From Dethiosulfovibrio sp. (GTDB taxonomy: Bacteria > Synergistota > Synergistia > Synergistales > Dethiosulfovibrionaceae), in NCBI GenBank assembly GCA_028709985.1, contig JAQUTB010000122.1:1-5901 (forward strand): DNA of 5,901 nt. The letters are read 5' to 3'. Shown in pieces: positions 1 through 5,763 of the stretch. A program made the translations under genes and the position numbers. A model generated the notes under the pieces. That model saw nothing but the letters and a program-made list of their open reading frames with translations. It was not told the origin of the DNA and did not search any database. How positions within the stretch are numbered: the stretch's first letter is position 1; each line of letters opens with the position of its first letter.

Positions 1-258
1 CTCGTGGCGTTTGTAGCCAGTACCGCAGGTGGAGTGTGGTTTGGCCAGCTCATGAAGGTCATGAGTGGCGGCAAGATCAACCCGATGATAGGTGCTGCTG
101 GAGTCTCCGCGGTTCCCATGGCTGCCAGGGTGGTCCAGAACATCTCTCAAAAGGAGAATCCAGGGAACTTCCTCCTGATGCACGCGATGGGACCCAACGT
201 AGCAGGGGTCATCGGAACCGCAGTCGCCGCTTCGGTAATGTTGACGCTCCTGAGCTGA
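1..258 (+). CDS. Na+-translocating decarboxylase beta subunit, C-terminal part (5'-truncated by window)
   Basis: This is the last 85 codons of the membrane beta subunit of a biotin-dependent sodium-pumping decarboxylase (oxaloacetate, methylmalonyl-CoA or glutaconyl-CoA type). The subunit decarboxylates carboxybiotin and exports Na+ across the inner membrane. The diagnostic segment is [21 protein letters not shown] at codons 23-43. It keeps the Asn, Gly, Ser and Arg (codons 27, 31, 36, 43) whose spacing matches the residues reported as important in Klebsiella OadB (N373, G377, S382, R389). It is followed by a conserved [12 protein letters not shown] stretch and a final hydrophobic segment (codons about 68-84). 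The frame is open from base 1, so the apparent GTG at base 4 is internal and not a real start. The substrate cannot be told from this subunit, because the alpha subunit lies outside the window. The gene probably ends an upstream operon of amino- or dicarboxylic-acid fermentation, although no terminator follows it. Confidence 0.93.
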   Translation, partial: LVAFVASTAGGVWFGQLMKVMSGGKINPMIGAAGVSAVPMAARVVQNISQKENPGNFLLMHAMGPNVAGVIGTAVAASVMLTLLS

Positions 259-265
259 CGATACT

Positions 266-272
266 AGGGAGG
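266..272 (+). promoter_or_regulatory. Ribosome binding site for the rpiB-upp fusion
   Basis: AGGGAGG is a strong Shine-Dalgarno sequence and the only one upstream of the fusion gene. It lies 11 bases before the TTG at 284, slightly further than usual. The start at 284 is fixed by homology, because the RpiB family begins at exactly this point (M-[KR]-[IL]-A-[IF]-G-x-DH). A closer ATG at 273 opens only a two-codon frame. Confidence 0.75.
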
Positions 273-281
273 ATGATGTAG
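273..281 (+). other. Two-codon mini-ORF (ATG ATG TAG) between SD and TTG start
   Basis: Directly after the AGGGAGG Shine-Dalgarno the sequence reads ATGATGTAG, a Met-Met-stop frame that ends two bases before the TTG start of the fusion gene and is in a different frame. The ATG touches the SD, which is poor spacing for initiation, so this may be coincidence. It is recorded because it lies where it could compete with, or reinitiate into, the weak TTG start. Confidence 0.3.
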
Positions 282-283
282 CC

Positions 284-1378
284 TTGCGATTAGCCATAGG
301 ATCGGACCACGCCGGTTTCAACCTGAAGGAAAAAATAGCGTCCTATCTAAGGGGTAGCTCTTTCGACGTTATGGACTTTGGGACAGACACAGCGGAGGTC
401 TCCTGCGATTATCCCGACGTAGCCCTTCAGGTCGCCAAGACAGTGGCGTCCGGGGAGGCAGATAGAGGTATTTTGGTCTGCGGAAGCGGGATAGGCATGT
501 CCATAGCGGCCAATAAAGTTCCAGGAGCTTACTGTGCTCTGTGTCGATCTGTCTCCGACGCTGAGATGAGCAGGAAACACAACAACTCCAATATCCTGGC
601 CCTAGGTGAAAGGACTGGAGATCTCGACGCTGCCCTTGAGGTGGCAAAAAAATGGCTTTCGACCGAGTTCGAGGGGGATCGTCATCTCAAGAGGACCCAG
701 AAGATAAGGGCATACGAGCACAGTCTATCTCAGCATTTCGGTCAGAAAAGGGGAGAAGTGGTCATCTTTGACCATCCTCTTGTGCAGCACAAAGTCAGCA
801 TGATCAGAGACGCCAAAACATCGGTCAAGGAGTTCAGGGAGCTGGTCCAGGAAATCTCCAGCCTCATGGTTTACGAGATAACCAGGGATCTACCTCTTGA
901 GATGATCGACATAGAGACTCCTGTGGCAAAGACAAAGGCCTACGCCCTGGCGGGAAAAAAACTGGCTATAGTCCCTATCCTTAGGGCTGGTATCGGCATG
1001 GTTGACGGCATAATCAACCTCATTCCCAACGCGAAGGTCGGTTTTGTAGGTCTTTACAGGGATCCAGAGACCCTTAAACCGGTGGAGTACTATTGTAAAC
1101 TTCCGGGGGATATAGAGGATAGGGAGATATTCGTGCTTGATCCTATGCTCGCAACCGGAGGTTCCTCCGCAGCGGCAATCGATATGATAAAGAAAAGAGG
1201 AGCGACCAGGGTCTCCCTCGTGTGCCTCGTCGCCGCTCCTGAGGGAGTGGAAAAGGTCCACAAAGAACACCCAGACGTCAATATTTACTGTGCCGCGTTG
1301 GACAGCCATCTGAACGATCACGGCTACATCGTCCCTGGACTGGGCGATGCAGGAGATCGGCTTTTCGGCACCAAGTAG
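284..1378 (+). CDS. Fused ribose-5-phosphate isomerase B / uracil phosphoribosyltransferase
   Basis: One uninterrupted 364-residue frame holds two complete enzymes. Residues 1 to about 145 are RpiB (ribose-5-P/ribulose-5-P interconversion, non-oxidative pentose phosphate pathway). They show SDHAG with Asp8-His9, catalytic Cys66 and Ser68 in CGSGIG, His99-Asn100 in RKHNNSN, and Arg133/Arg137 in DRHLKR. Residues about 159-364 are uracil phosphoribosyltransferase (uracil + PRPP to UMP, pyrimidine salvage). They show DHPLVQHK (163-170), PILRAG (231-236), the PRPP loop [11 protein letters not shown] (284-294) and the uracil-binding end [17 protein letters not shown] (347-363). Both halves have normal family length, and the linker is only about 14 residues. 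The start is TTG 284, fixed by family alignment and the upstream AGGGAGG. The product should be cytosolic. The genes are separate neighbours in many Firmicutes, so fusion by loss of the stop is a natural route. The WecA/TagO gene follows after 7 bases, probably co-transcribed. Confidence 0.93.
   Translation: MRLAIGSDHAGFNLKEKIASYLRGSSFDVMDFGTDTAEVSCDYPDVALQVAKTVASGEADRGILVCGSGIGMSIAANKVPGAYCALCRSVSDAEMSRKHNNSNILALGERTGDLDAALEVAKKWLSTEFEGDRHLKRTQKIRAYEHSLSQHFGQKRGEVVIFDHPLVQHKVSMIRDAKTSVKEFRELVQEISSLMVYEITRDLPLEMIDIETPVAKTKAYALAGKKLAIVPILRAGIGMVDGIINLIPNAKVGFVGLYRDPETLKPVEYYCKLPGDIEDREIFVLDPMLATGGSSAAAIDMIKKRGATRVSLVCLVAAPEGVEKVHKEHPDVNIYCAALDSHLNDHGYIVPGLGDAGDRLFGTK
747..760 (+). promoter_or_regulatory. 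Possible internal translation start for a separate UPRT polypeptide
   Basis: At the junction of the two fused domains the sequence AAAGGGGAGAAGTG holds an SD-like AAGGGGAG (748-755) and then an in-frame GTG at 758-760, codon 159. Initiation there would give a UPRT of 206 residues beginning [11 protein letters not shown], very close to the natural start of free-standing UPRT proteins (E. coli about 208 residues). The SD-to-GTG gap is only 2 bases, shorter than optimal. The site may be a working internal start or a relic of the once separate upp gene. Confidence 0.35.
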
Positions 1379-1385
1379 GTAGATC

Positions 1386-2270
1386 GTGTTGGCGGAAAAA
1401 ACGTTTTTAATGGCGTTGTCCCTGATGGTTTGGGGATATTTTTTGACGCCGATATCGATAAAGCTTTCGGGGCGATTTGGCATATTAGACCAGCCTTCGC
1501 CCCGTAAGGGACACAACCAGCCAGTTCCTAGGGGAGCTGGCTTGGTTGTCTGGATGGGGTACCTTTTTTGGTCCCTGTTATTTGCCCCAGACGGTTGGCA
1601 TTTTTCATCCCTGGCGACAGGGGCCTCTATGGTGTTTTTCATCGGTTACCTGGACGACATGTCTCCCATCAAGCCTGTCATAAGGCTGATCATCCATCTG
1701 TTAGCTTCCTCTTTGGTGGTGATCCCTCTCCATATGACATCTCCCCTCCTTTGCATCGTATACACTATATGGATAGCCGGATGTACCAACGCCTACAACC
1801 TTATAGACGGCATGAACGGCCTGTCTTTATCGATGGCTATTTTGGCCTTTTTAGCCATAGGGTTGGCCCCTGGTGGAAACTACGTCACTTTTCCGCTTAT
1901 TGCCATGTGCCTCGGGATACTCCCTTGGAACTTCCCCAAGGCCAAGACCTTTCTGGGGGATGGTGGCGTATATCTGCTGGGTTACGTTGTCGCTACGATG
2001 ACCATGTGGTTGGCCGAGAATAAATTAAATGTTATTAATCTAAAGACCGTATCGACCCTGGTTCTCCTAGGGGGTGTCCCCGTAGTCGACACTTTGACCA
2101 CAATCGTCAGACGGTTGATATCAGGCAAATCCCCGTTCTCGCCGGACAGGGGGCACATACACCATCGATTGCTCGATAAAGGGCTATCTCAGGGCAAGGT
2201 GCTAGCTCTCCTCGCAGTGGCTCAGGTACTGCTTCTTGGGGCGGGTTTTTTCATCTCCCTTTCCTCTTGA
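1386..2270 (+). CDS. WecA/TagO-type undecaprenyl-phosphate GlcNAc-1-phosphate transferase
   Basis: This is a polytopic inner-membrane enzyme of the MraY/WecA/TagO superfamily. It moves a sugar-1-phosphate (most likely GlcNAc-1-P from UDP-GlcNAc) onto undecaprenyl phosphate, the first step of O-antigen, teichoic-acid-like or other surface glycan synthesis. Family motifs appear in order: DQPSPRKGHNQPVPRG (35-50), GYLDD with Asp90-Asp91 for Mg2+, NAYNLIDGMNGL (135-146) with Asp141, FLGDGG (189-194), and the C-terminal DRGHIHHRL (254-262). The HIHHR motif separates WecA/TagO-type enzymes from MraY. About ten hydrophobic segments can be counted. At 294 residues it is shorter than E. coli WecA (about 367), mostly at the C-terminus, yet no catalytic motif is missing. 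The start is GTG 1386, 7 bases after the fusion gene, with a weak AGGTAG. TTG 1389 or ATG 1410 are possible alternatives. Exact sugar specificity cannot be read from sequence. Confidence 0.88.
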   Translation: MLAEKTFLMALSLMVWGYFLTPISIKLSGRFGILDQPSPRKGHNQPVPRGAGLVVWMGYLFWSLLFAPDGWHFSSLATGASMVFFIGYLDDMSPIKPVIRLIIHLLASSLVVIPLHMTSPLLCIVYTIWIAGCTNAYNLIDGMNGLSLSMAILAFLAIGLAPGGNYVTFPLIAMCLGILPWNFPKAKTFLGDGGVYLLGYVVATMTMWLAENKLNVINLKTVSTLVLLGGVPVVDTLTTIVRRLISGKSPFSPDRGHIHHRLLDKGLSQGKVLALLAVAQVLLLGAGFFISLSS

Positions 2271-2273
2271 AGC

Positions 2274-2282
2274 TGATATAAT
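2274..2282 (+). promoter_or_regulatory. Extended -10 promoter ahead of murA
   Basis: TGATATAAT is a perfect extended -10 element (TGnTATAAT) for a housekeeping sigma factor. It lies just after the WecA/TagO stop in the only sizeable gap of the window (2271-2342). No good -35 hexamer lies 16-18 bases upstream, which fits the extended -10 class. Transcription would start near 2289, giving a leader of about 54 bases for murA and the genes after it. The rest of the gap is AT-rich and has no clear intrinsic terminator, so read-through from the upstream genes is also likely. Confidence 0.55.
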
Positions 2283-2330
2283 TCTTAGGGGAAACTTTAT
2301 TCGCACCTCTGTCTAAAAAAGAATTTCTCT

Positions 2331-2335
2331 AGGAG
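2331..2335 (+). promoter_or_regulatory. Ribosome binding site of murA
   Basis: AGGAG lies 7 bases before the ATG at 2343, a standard spacing that supports this start over the in-frame ATG three codons further in (2352). Confidence 0.8.
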
Positions 2336-2342
2336 TGGTACC

Positions 2343-3611
2343 ATGGACGATATGCTTAAAATAGTTGGAGGAAGGCCCCTTTCCGGGGAGATAAAGGCTC
2401 AAGGATCTAAAAACGCGGCCCTTCCTGTTATGGCCGCATCTTTGCTCTTGAAGGACGCGGAGCTTGAGTTGGATAACGTTCCTGATCTGAAGGACATATC
2501 CACGATGGCGGATTTGCTGAGCGTATTAGGAGCAGAAGTAAGGATAAATAATCATAAAATATCGATAAAGGTCGGACGCGATATGTCGTCGGAGACTCCG
2601 GCTGCTTTGGTACAGAAGATGAGGGCATCTTCCCTGGTCCTCGGACCGCTTTTGGCCAGGCAGGGCAGGGCGGTTATGCCGCTACCAGGAGGATGCTCGA
2701 TCGGTAGCAGACCGATAGACCTGCACCTCAAGGGATTAGTGAAGATGGGCGCCAATATAGATTTGCTCCACGGCGCTGTTCACGCGACCACTAAGGGCCT
2801 TAAGGGGTGTAGGATCTATCTCGACTTTCCCTCTGTCGGAGCGACGGAAAATCTCCTTATGGCTGCGGTGCTGGCCAAGGGAGATACGGTGTTAGAGAAC
2901 GCCGCCAGGGAACCAGAGATAGTCAACCTGGTGGACTGTCTCAGATCGATGGGGGCCGACATCGAGGGAGAGGGAACCGGTGTCCTCAGGATAAAGGGCA
3001 AGTCCGACCTTACCGACGCATCTGTAAGGATAATTCCCGATAGAATCGCCGCCTGCACCTACCTGTTGGCTGGCGTCATAACCGACGGACATGTGACGAT
3101 AAAGGACGTTATCCCGCAGCATTTTGACTCCCTCCTTGCGAAGCTGGAGGAGGCCTCTGTGGATGTAGAGTCCCGTGAAGGAACGGTAACAGTTTTCCCG
3201 TCCAGAAAAAAGTTAAAGGCTATATCCATGAAGACGTTGCCTTATCCGGGATTCCCAACCGATGTCCAGCCTCAGCTTATGTCCGTGCTCTGCCTAGGTC
3301 AGGGAGCCAGCGTGATAAAAGAAAGCATATTTGAATCTCGTTTTTTGCACGCCAGTGAGCTGAAAAAAATGGGAGCCGACATAGAGCTACAGGGAAATAC
3401 AGCCATAATAAACGGAGTTCCAAAATTGAACTGCGCCGATGTCGTCGCTACAGATCTAAGGGCTGGTGCCGCTCTAGTTCTCGCTGGACTCGCGACGGAA
3501 GGCGAGACGATTATCCACTCTATGGGGCACGTGGATAGAGGATACGAGTGTATGGAATCGGCGCTTTCCTCTCTGGGAGCGAACGTACAGAGGTTGGGGA
3601 GAAGAGCTTAA
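2343..3611 (+). CDS. murA: UDP-N-acetylglucosamine 1-carboxyvinyltransferase (MurA)
   Basis: MurA catalyses the first committed step of peptidoglycan synthesis in the cytosol, adding enolpyruvyl from PEP to UDP-GlcNAc. The 422 residues match the usual family length (about 419). Visible landmarks are GSKNAALP with Lys23-Asn24 (UDP-GlcNAc/PEP binding), the active-site loop LPGGCSIGSRPIDLH (114-128) with Cys118, GATEN (166-170), GFPTDVQPQ (303-311) with the general-base Asp307, and DRGYE (398-402) with Arg399. Because the active-site residue is Cys rather than Asp, the enzyme is expected to be fosfomycin-sensitive by family knowledge. The ATG start has a good AGGAG. The gene appears to open a transcription unit from the promoter in the preceding gap, followed by the P-loop gene, udg, uppS and cdsA. 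It shares its substrate UDP-GlcNAc with the upstream WecA/TagO enzyme. Confidence 0.97.
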   Translation: MDDMLKIVGGRPLSGEIKAQGSKNAALPVMAASLLLKDAELELDNVPDLKDISTMADLLSVLGAEVRINNHKISIKVGRDMSSETPAALVQKMRASSLVLGPLLARQGRAVMPLPGGCSIGSRPIDLHLKGLVKMGANIDLLHGAVHATTKGLKGCRIYLDFPSVGATENLLMAAVLAKGDTVLENAAREPEIVNLVDCLRSMGADIEGEGTGVLRIKGKSDLTDASVRIIPDRIAACTYLLAGVITDGHVTIKDVIPQHFDSLLAKLEEASVDVESREGTVTVFPSRKKLKAISMKTLPYPGFPTDVQPQLMSVLCLGQGASVIKESIFESRFLHASELKKMGADIELQGNTAIINGVPKLNCADVVATDLRAGAALVLAGLATEGETIIHSMGHVDRGYECMESALSSLGANVQRLGRRA

Positions 3612-3620
3612 GGCCTATAT

Positions 3621-3626
3621 GGAGGT
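3621..3626 (+). promoter_or_regulatory. Ribosome binding site deciding the start of the P-loop/Asp23-like gene
   Basis: GGAGGT begins at the last base of an upstream in-frame ATG (3619-3621) and lies 4-5 bases before the ATG at 3631. The strong SD therefore favours the 3631 start and a protein four residues shorter. The 3619 ATG has only a weak AAGG upstream. Confidence 0.7.
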
Positions 3627-3630
3627 AGCT

Positions 3631-4470
3631 ATGCCAGCCTTACTTGACGGTATAAGGGTTATCGCTTTCGTCGGACCAGCTGGTACCGGCAAGAGTCTTC
3701 GTGCCCAGTTTGTAGCTAGACAGAGGGATATCGATTACATAATAGACGATGGGTTGGTTATCGCCAGGGGAAGAATAGTAGCGGGGAAAAGCGCTAAAAC
3801 CGAGAAGAACATGGTTAGGGCTATAAGGAGAGCCATGTTTTTGTTCCCCGACCATAGAGCAGAGGTGACTGGTTTTTTAGGAGACCATTCGCCCTGCTCT
3901 TTGATGGTTATCGCGACCTCTCAGGGAATGGCCGAGAAGATCTGTCGTGCCCTGGGGCTCAATCAGCCGGAACAGTTTGTTCACATATCGGACGTCGCCT
4001 CCCCGGAGGAGATAGCCAAGGCCCAATATGAAAGAAAACATAAAAAACAACACGTCATACCGGTATCCCAGGCTCAGATAAGGAAAAACTATACCGGCAA
4101 GCTCGTGGGAAGGCTCCGCAACCTTTTAAGGCTGAAAGATACCTATGAAAAAACCATAGTTAGACCTCCTTTCAGCTTTTTTGGAGATATAAAAATAGAC
4201 ACGGAGGCAGTCCTTCAGATAAGCCGCCATGTGGTGTCCAGCCACGCCAGGGTCTCGACTCTGTCCGATATCCAGGTCAAGGATCTGGATACGACGGTGG
4301 AAATAGCTTTAACCGTGGTCCTCTATCTGGGATCCCCCTCTTTAGTCGACATAGCAAGGGAGATATCTAAGAGGGTAAAACTGACCGTCGAGTTTCTCTG
4401 CGGTCTGGATGTAAGCAAGGTGGATGTTTACGTTGAAAAGGTGATTAGGTTTGAATCCCGACAATCATAA
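3631..4470 (+). CDS. Uncharacterised P-loop NTPase with Asp23/Gls24-like C-terminal domain
   Basis: This 279-residue protein has no known function that I can assign. Residues about 9-135 form a nucleotide-binding domain. The Walker A motif GPAGTGKS lies at 15-22 (Lys21), followed by YIIDDGLVI (36-44), AGKSAKTEKN (51-60), AIRRAMF (64-70) and a hydrophobic strand SLMVIATS (90-97). No textbook Walker B is visible. A basic middle segment follows (RKHKKQHVIPV, 135-145; RLRNLLRLK, 161-169), then VRPPFSFFGD (177-186). Residues about 187-273 resemble the Asp23/Gls24/YloU envelope-stress fold: IDTEAVLQISRHV at the start, alternating strands, then a VDIAREISKRV helix and a FLCGLDVSKVDVYVEKV ending. No signal peptide or membrane span is seen, so it should be cytosolic or membrane-associated. 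From memory, related unannotated proteins with DDGL, SAK and HVIPV motifs occur in Clostridia. It lies 19 bases after murA and overlaps udg by 20 bases, suggesting an envelope-linked regulatory role (inference only). Confidence 0.8.
   Translation: MPALLDGIRVIAFVGPAGTGKSLRAQFVARQRDIDYIIDDGLVIARGRIVAGKSAKTEKNMVRAIRRAMFLFPDHRAEVTGFLGDHSPCSLMVIATSQGMAEKICRALGLNQPEQFVHISDVASPEEIAKAQYERKHKKQHVIPVSQAQIRKNYTGKLVGRLRNLLRLKDTYEKTIVRPPFSFFGDIKIDTEAVLQISRHVVSSHARVSTLSDIQVKDLDTTVEIALTVVLYLGSPSLVDIAREISKRVKLTVEFLCGLDVSKVDVYVEKVIRFESRQS
4438..4444 (+). promoter_or_regulatory. Ribosome binding site deciding the start of udg
   Basis: AGGTGAT, complementary to the 3' end of 16S rRNA, lies 6 bases before TTG 4451, inside the end of the preceding gene. 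The later in-frame starts, TTG 4478 and ATG 4493, have no purine-rich sequence before them. Confidence 0.6.
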
Positions 4471-5068
4471 AGCTAGTTTGAGCTCTTTTTTAATGTCAAA
4501 AATAGCGGAGGAAGTAGGAGACTGTCAAAGATGCGCTCTTGGAAAGGACAGAAACATGCCTGTTCTAGGAGAGGGCCCTTTGGACGCTCTTTTGATGTTT
4601 GTTGGAGAGGGACCAGGGGCCGATGAGGACGTCCAAGGTAAACCCTTCGTGGGTAAGGCTGGACAGCTGCTGGACAGGATACTGAAGGCAGCGGAGATCT
4701 CCAGGGAAGAGATATATATCACGAACGTGGTTAAGTGTCGTCCTCCTGGTAACAGGGTTCCAGCGATAGAGGAAATTGTGGTTTGTCAAAAATTCCTTGA
4801 GGCTCAAATCGCAATAATAAATCCATCTATAATCGTGTGCCTTGGAAACACTCCCGCTAAATGGATTTTAGGGACTACCGAGGGTATAACCAAGTTAAGG
4901 GGAAGATGGTTTTCCTGGAGAGGGATAGACGTTATGCCCATGTTCCATCCCAGCTATCTGCTGAGAAACGAGTCCCGAAAGAAGGATAGCCCCAAGGCCT
5001 TGACTTGGCAGGATATACAGGAAGTAAGGAAACGATTAGACGATGCAAGACTAAGGAGATCAAGATGA
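4451..5068 (+). CDS. Type 4 uracil-DNA glycosylase (4Fe-4S)
   Basis: The enzyme removes uracil arising from cytosine deamination or misincorporation in DNA, starting base excision repair. It belongs to the family 4 glycosylases best known from thermophiles but widespread in anaerobes, often annotated as SPO1 DNA-polymerase-related. Visible features are CQRC (Cys25, Cys28), motif A GEGPGADED (52-60), the GKPFVGKAGQLLD segment (63-75), VVKCRPPGNR (93-102) with Cys96, then Cys112, and motif B HPS (166-168). The four cysteines match the ligands of the 4Fe-4S cluster. The length of 205 residues is normal for the family. The best-supported start is TTG 4451, which overlaps the previous gene by 20 bases and has an AGGTGAT SD. 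ATG 4493 would give 191 residues and still keep all motifs. The gene overlaps uppS through ATGA. A repair enzyme among envelope genes probably reflects operon coupling, not a shared pathway. Confidence 0.92.
   Translation: MNPDNHKASLSSFLMSKIAEEVGDCQRCALGKDRNMPVLGEGPLDALLMFVGEGPGADEDVQGKPFVGKAGQLLDRILKAAEISREEIYITNVVKCRPPGNRVPAIEEIVVCQKFLEAQIAIINPSIIVCLGNTPAKWILGTTEGITKLRGRWFSWRGIDVMPMFHPSYLLRNESRKKDSPKALTWQDIQEVRKRLDDARLRRSR
5054..5058 (+). promoter_or_regulatory. Ribosome binding site deciding the start of uppS
   Basis: AGGAG within AAGGAGAT lies 6 bases before ATG 5065, inside the last codons of the glycosylase gene. It fixes the uppS start at 5065 and not at the in-frame ATG 5005, 20 codons upstream. 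Confidence 0.85.
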
Positions 5069-5763
5069 ATAAGAAAGAACACGCCATTGACCATCTGGCC
5101 ATCATAATGGACGGCAACGGGCGTTGGGCAAAGAAGAGGGGACTTCCCCGTCTTTTAGGCCATAGAGCTGGTGTTAGAACGCTGGAGAACCTCGTTTATG
5201 CCGCTAAGGACAGGGGCATTCGATATCTGTCCGTCTACGCGTTCTCCAGCGAAAACTGGACGAGACCATCGATGGAGGTCTCCGGCTTGATGAAGCTTTT
5301 CGGCTACTATGCCAGAAAAAAACTCAACGACCTGAAGAGAGAGGATGTAAGGGTGCGTTTTGCGGGGAGACGGGAGGGACTTCCCGATTTTGTCGTGGAG
5401 GCCATGGATAGGGCGGAGAGTGAAACCCTTAAATGTTCCTCTATAGACCTTATAGCCTGTTTTAATTATGGAGGCCGTCAGGAGATACTGGACTCCGTCA
5501 ATCGTTTTATCGCGGAAAACCCCGATAAGCCCCTGGATGAGGACTCCCTTCGTGGGTATATGTACGTTCCAGATATTCCCGATCCGGATCTTATAGTCAG
5601 GACCAGCGGTGAATTTCGCCTAAGCAATTTCTGGCTTTGGCAGTGTAGCTACAGCGAACTGTACTTTACCGATGTCCTGTGGCCTGACTTTGATTCACAG
5701 ATGCTGGACACGGCGATAGAGAGTTTTAAGATGAGGGACAGGCGATATGGCGGCTTACGATAG
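5065..5763 (+). CDS. uppS: Isoprenyl transferase, probably undecaprenyl diphosphate synthase
   Basis: This cis-prenyltransferase extends farnesyl diphosphate with isopentenyl diphosphate to make the C55 undecaprenyl diphosphate carrier for cell-wall and surface-glycan synthesis. The 232 residues contain all family signatures: IIMDGNGRWAKKRG (13-26) with catalytic Asp16, GHRAG (32-36), YAFSSENWTRP (58-68), FNYGGRQE (133-140), and RTSGEFRLSNFWLWQ (179-193), then YSELYFTDVLWPDF (196-209) with the Mg2+-binding Glu198. The ATG at 5065 overlaps the stop of the glycosylase gene (ATGA), which implies translational coupling. The distal stop overlaps the start of cdsA by 17 bases. The uppS-cdsA order is common across bacteria and is often followed by dxr and rseP outside such a window. 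Chain length (C55 or other) is inferred from context. The product supplies the lipid substrate of the upstream WecA/TagO enzyme. Confidence 0.96.
   Translation: MNKKEHAIDHLAIIMDGNGRWAKKRGLPRLLGHRAGVRTLENLVYAAKDRGIRYLSVYAFSSENWTRPSMEVSGLMKLFGYYARKKLNDLKREDVRVRFAGRREGLPDFVVEAMDRAESETLKCSSIDLIACFNYGGRQEILDSVNRFIAENPDKPLDEDSLRGYMYVPDIPDPDLIVRTSGEFRLSNFWLWQCSYSELYFTDVLWPDFDSQMLDTAIESFKMRDRRYGGLR

Noticed and set aside
36..281. An 81-codon out-of-frame + strand frame over the decarboxylase subunit end
   Set aside because: The overlapping frame from base 1 encodes the conserved decarboxylase beta C-terminus. This one has a composition typical of a shadow frame.
890..1642. A 250-codon open frame on the - strand
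   Set aside because: It spans the end of the fusion gene and the start of the WecA/TagO gene, whose + strand products are unmistakable. Its translation shows no family motif, and it has no convincing start context. It is an antisense shadow.
1568..2023. A 151-codon + strand frame inside the WecA/TagO gene
   Set aside because: It is an out-of-frame shadow of a gene with all catalytic motifs in the main frame. Its product is rich in Arg, His and Pro, as is common for shadow frames.
2010..2038. Promoter-like TTGGCC, 17 bases, TATTAA in an AT-rich patch within the WecA/TagO gene
   Set aside because: Each hexamer matches consensus at only 4 of 6 positions, and the AT-richness follows from Asn/Lys/Leu/Ile codons. 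Such matches are expected by chance.
2238..2251. GGGGCGGGTTTTTT resembling the end of an intrinsic terminator near the WecA/TagO stop
   Set aside because: No complementary C-rich arm lies upstream to form a hairpin, and the bases encode Gly-Ala-Gly-Phe-Phe of the last membrane helix.
2280..2325. Inverted repeat AATTCTT / AAGAATT with a 32-base loop in the murA leader
   Set aside because: A 7-base all-but-one AT stem with a long loop is too weak for a terminator or riboswitch, and no family signature is present. It is likely chance in AT-rich DNA.
3619..3630. Upstream ATG as the start of the P-loop/Asp23-like gene
   Set aside because: The strong GGAGGT overlaps the end of this ATG and is placed correctly for ATG 3631, so the later start is preferred.
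5005..5064. A 20-codon N-terminal extension of UppS starting at ATG 5005
   Set aside because: Family alignment and the AAGGAG before ATG 5065 both support the shorter protein. The extension lies wholly inside the glycosylase coding sequence.
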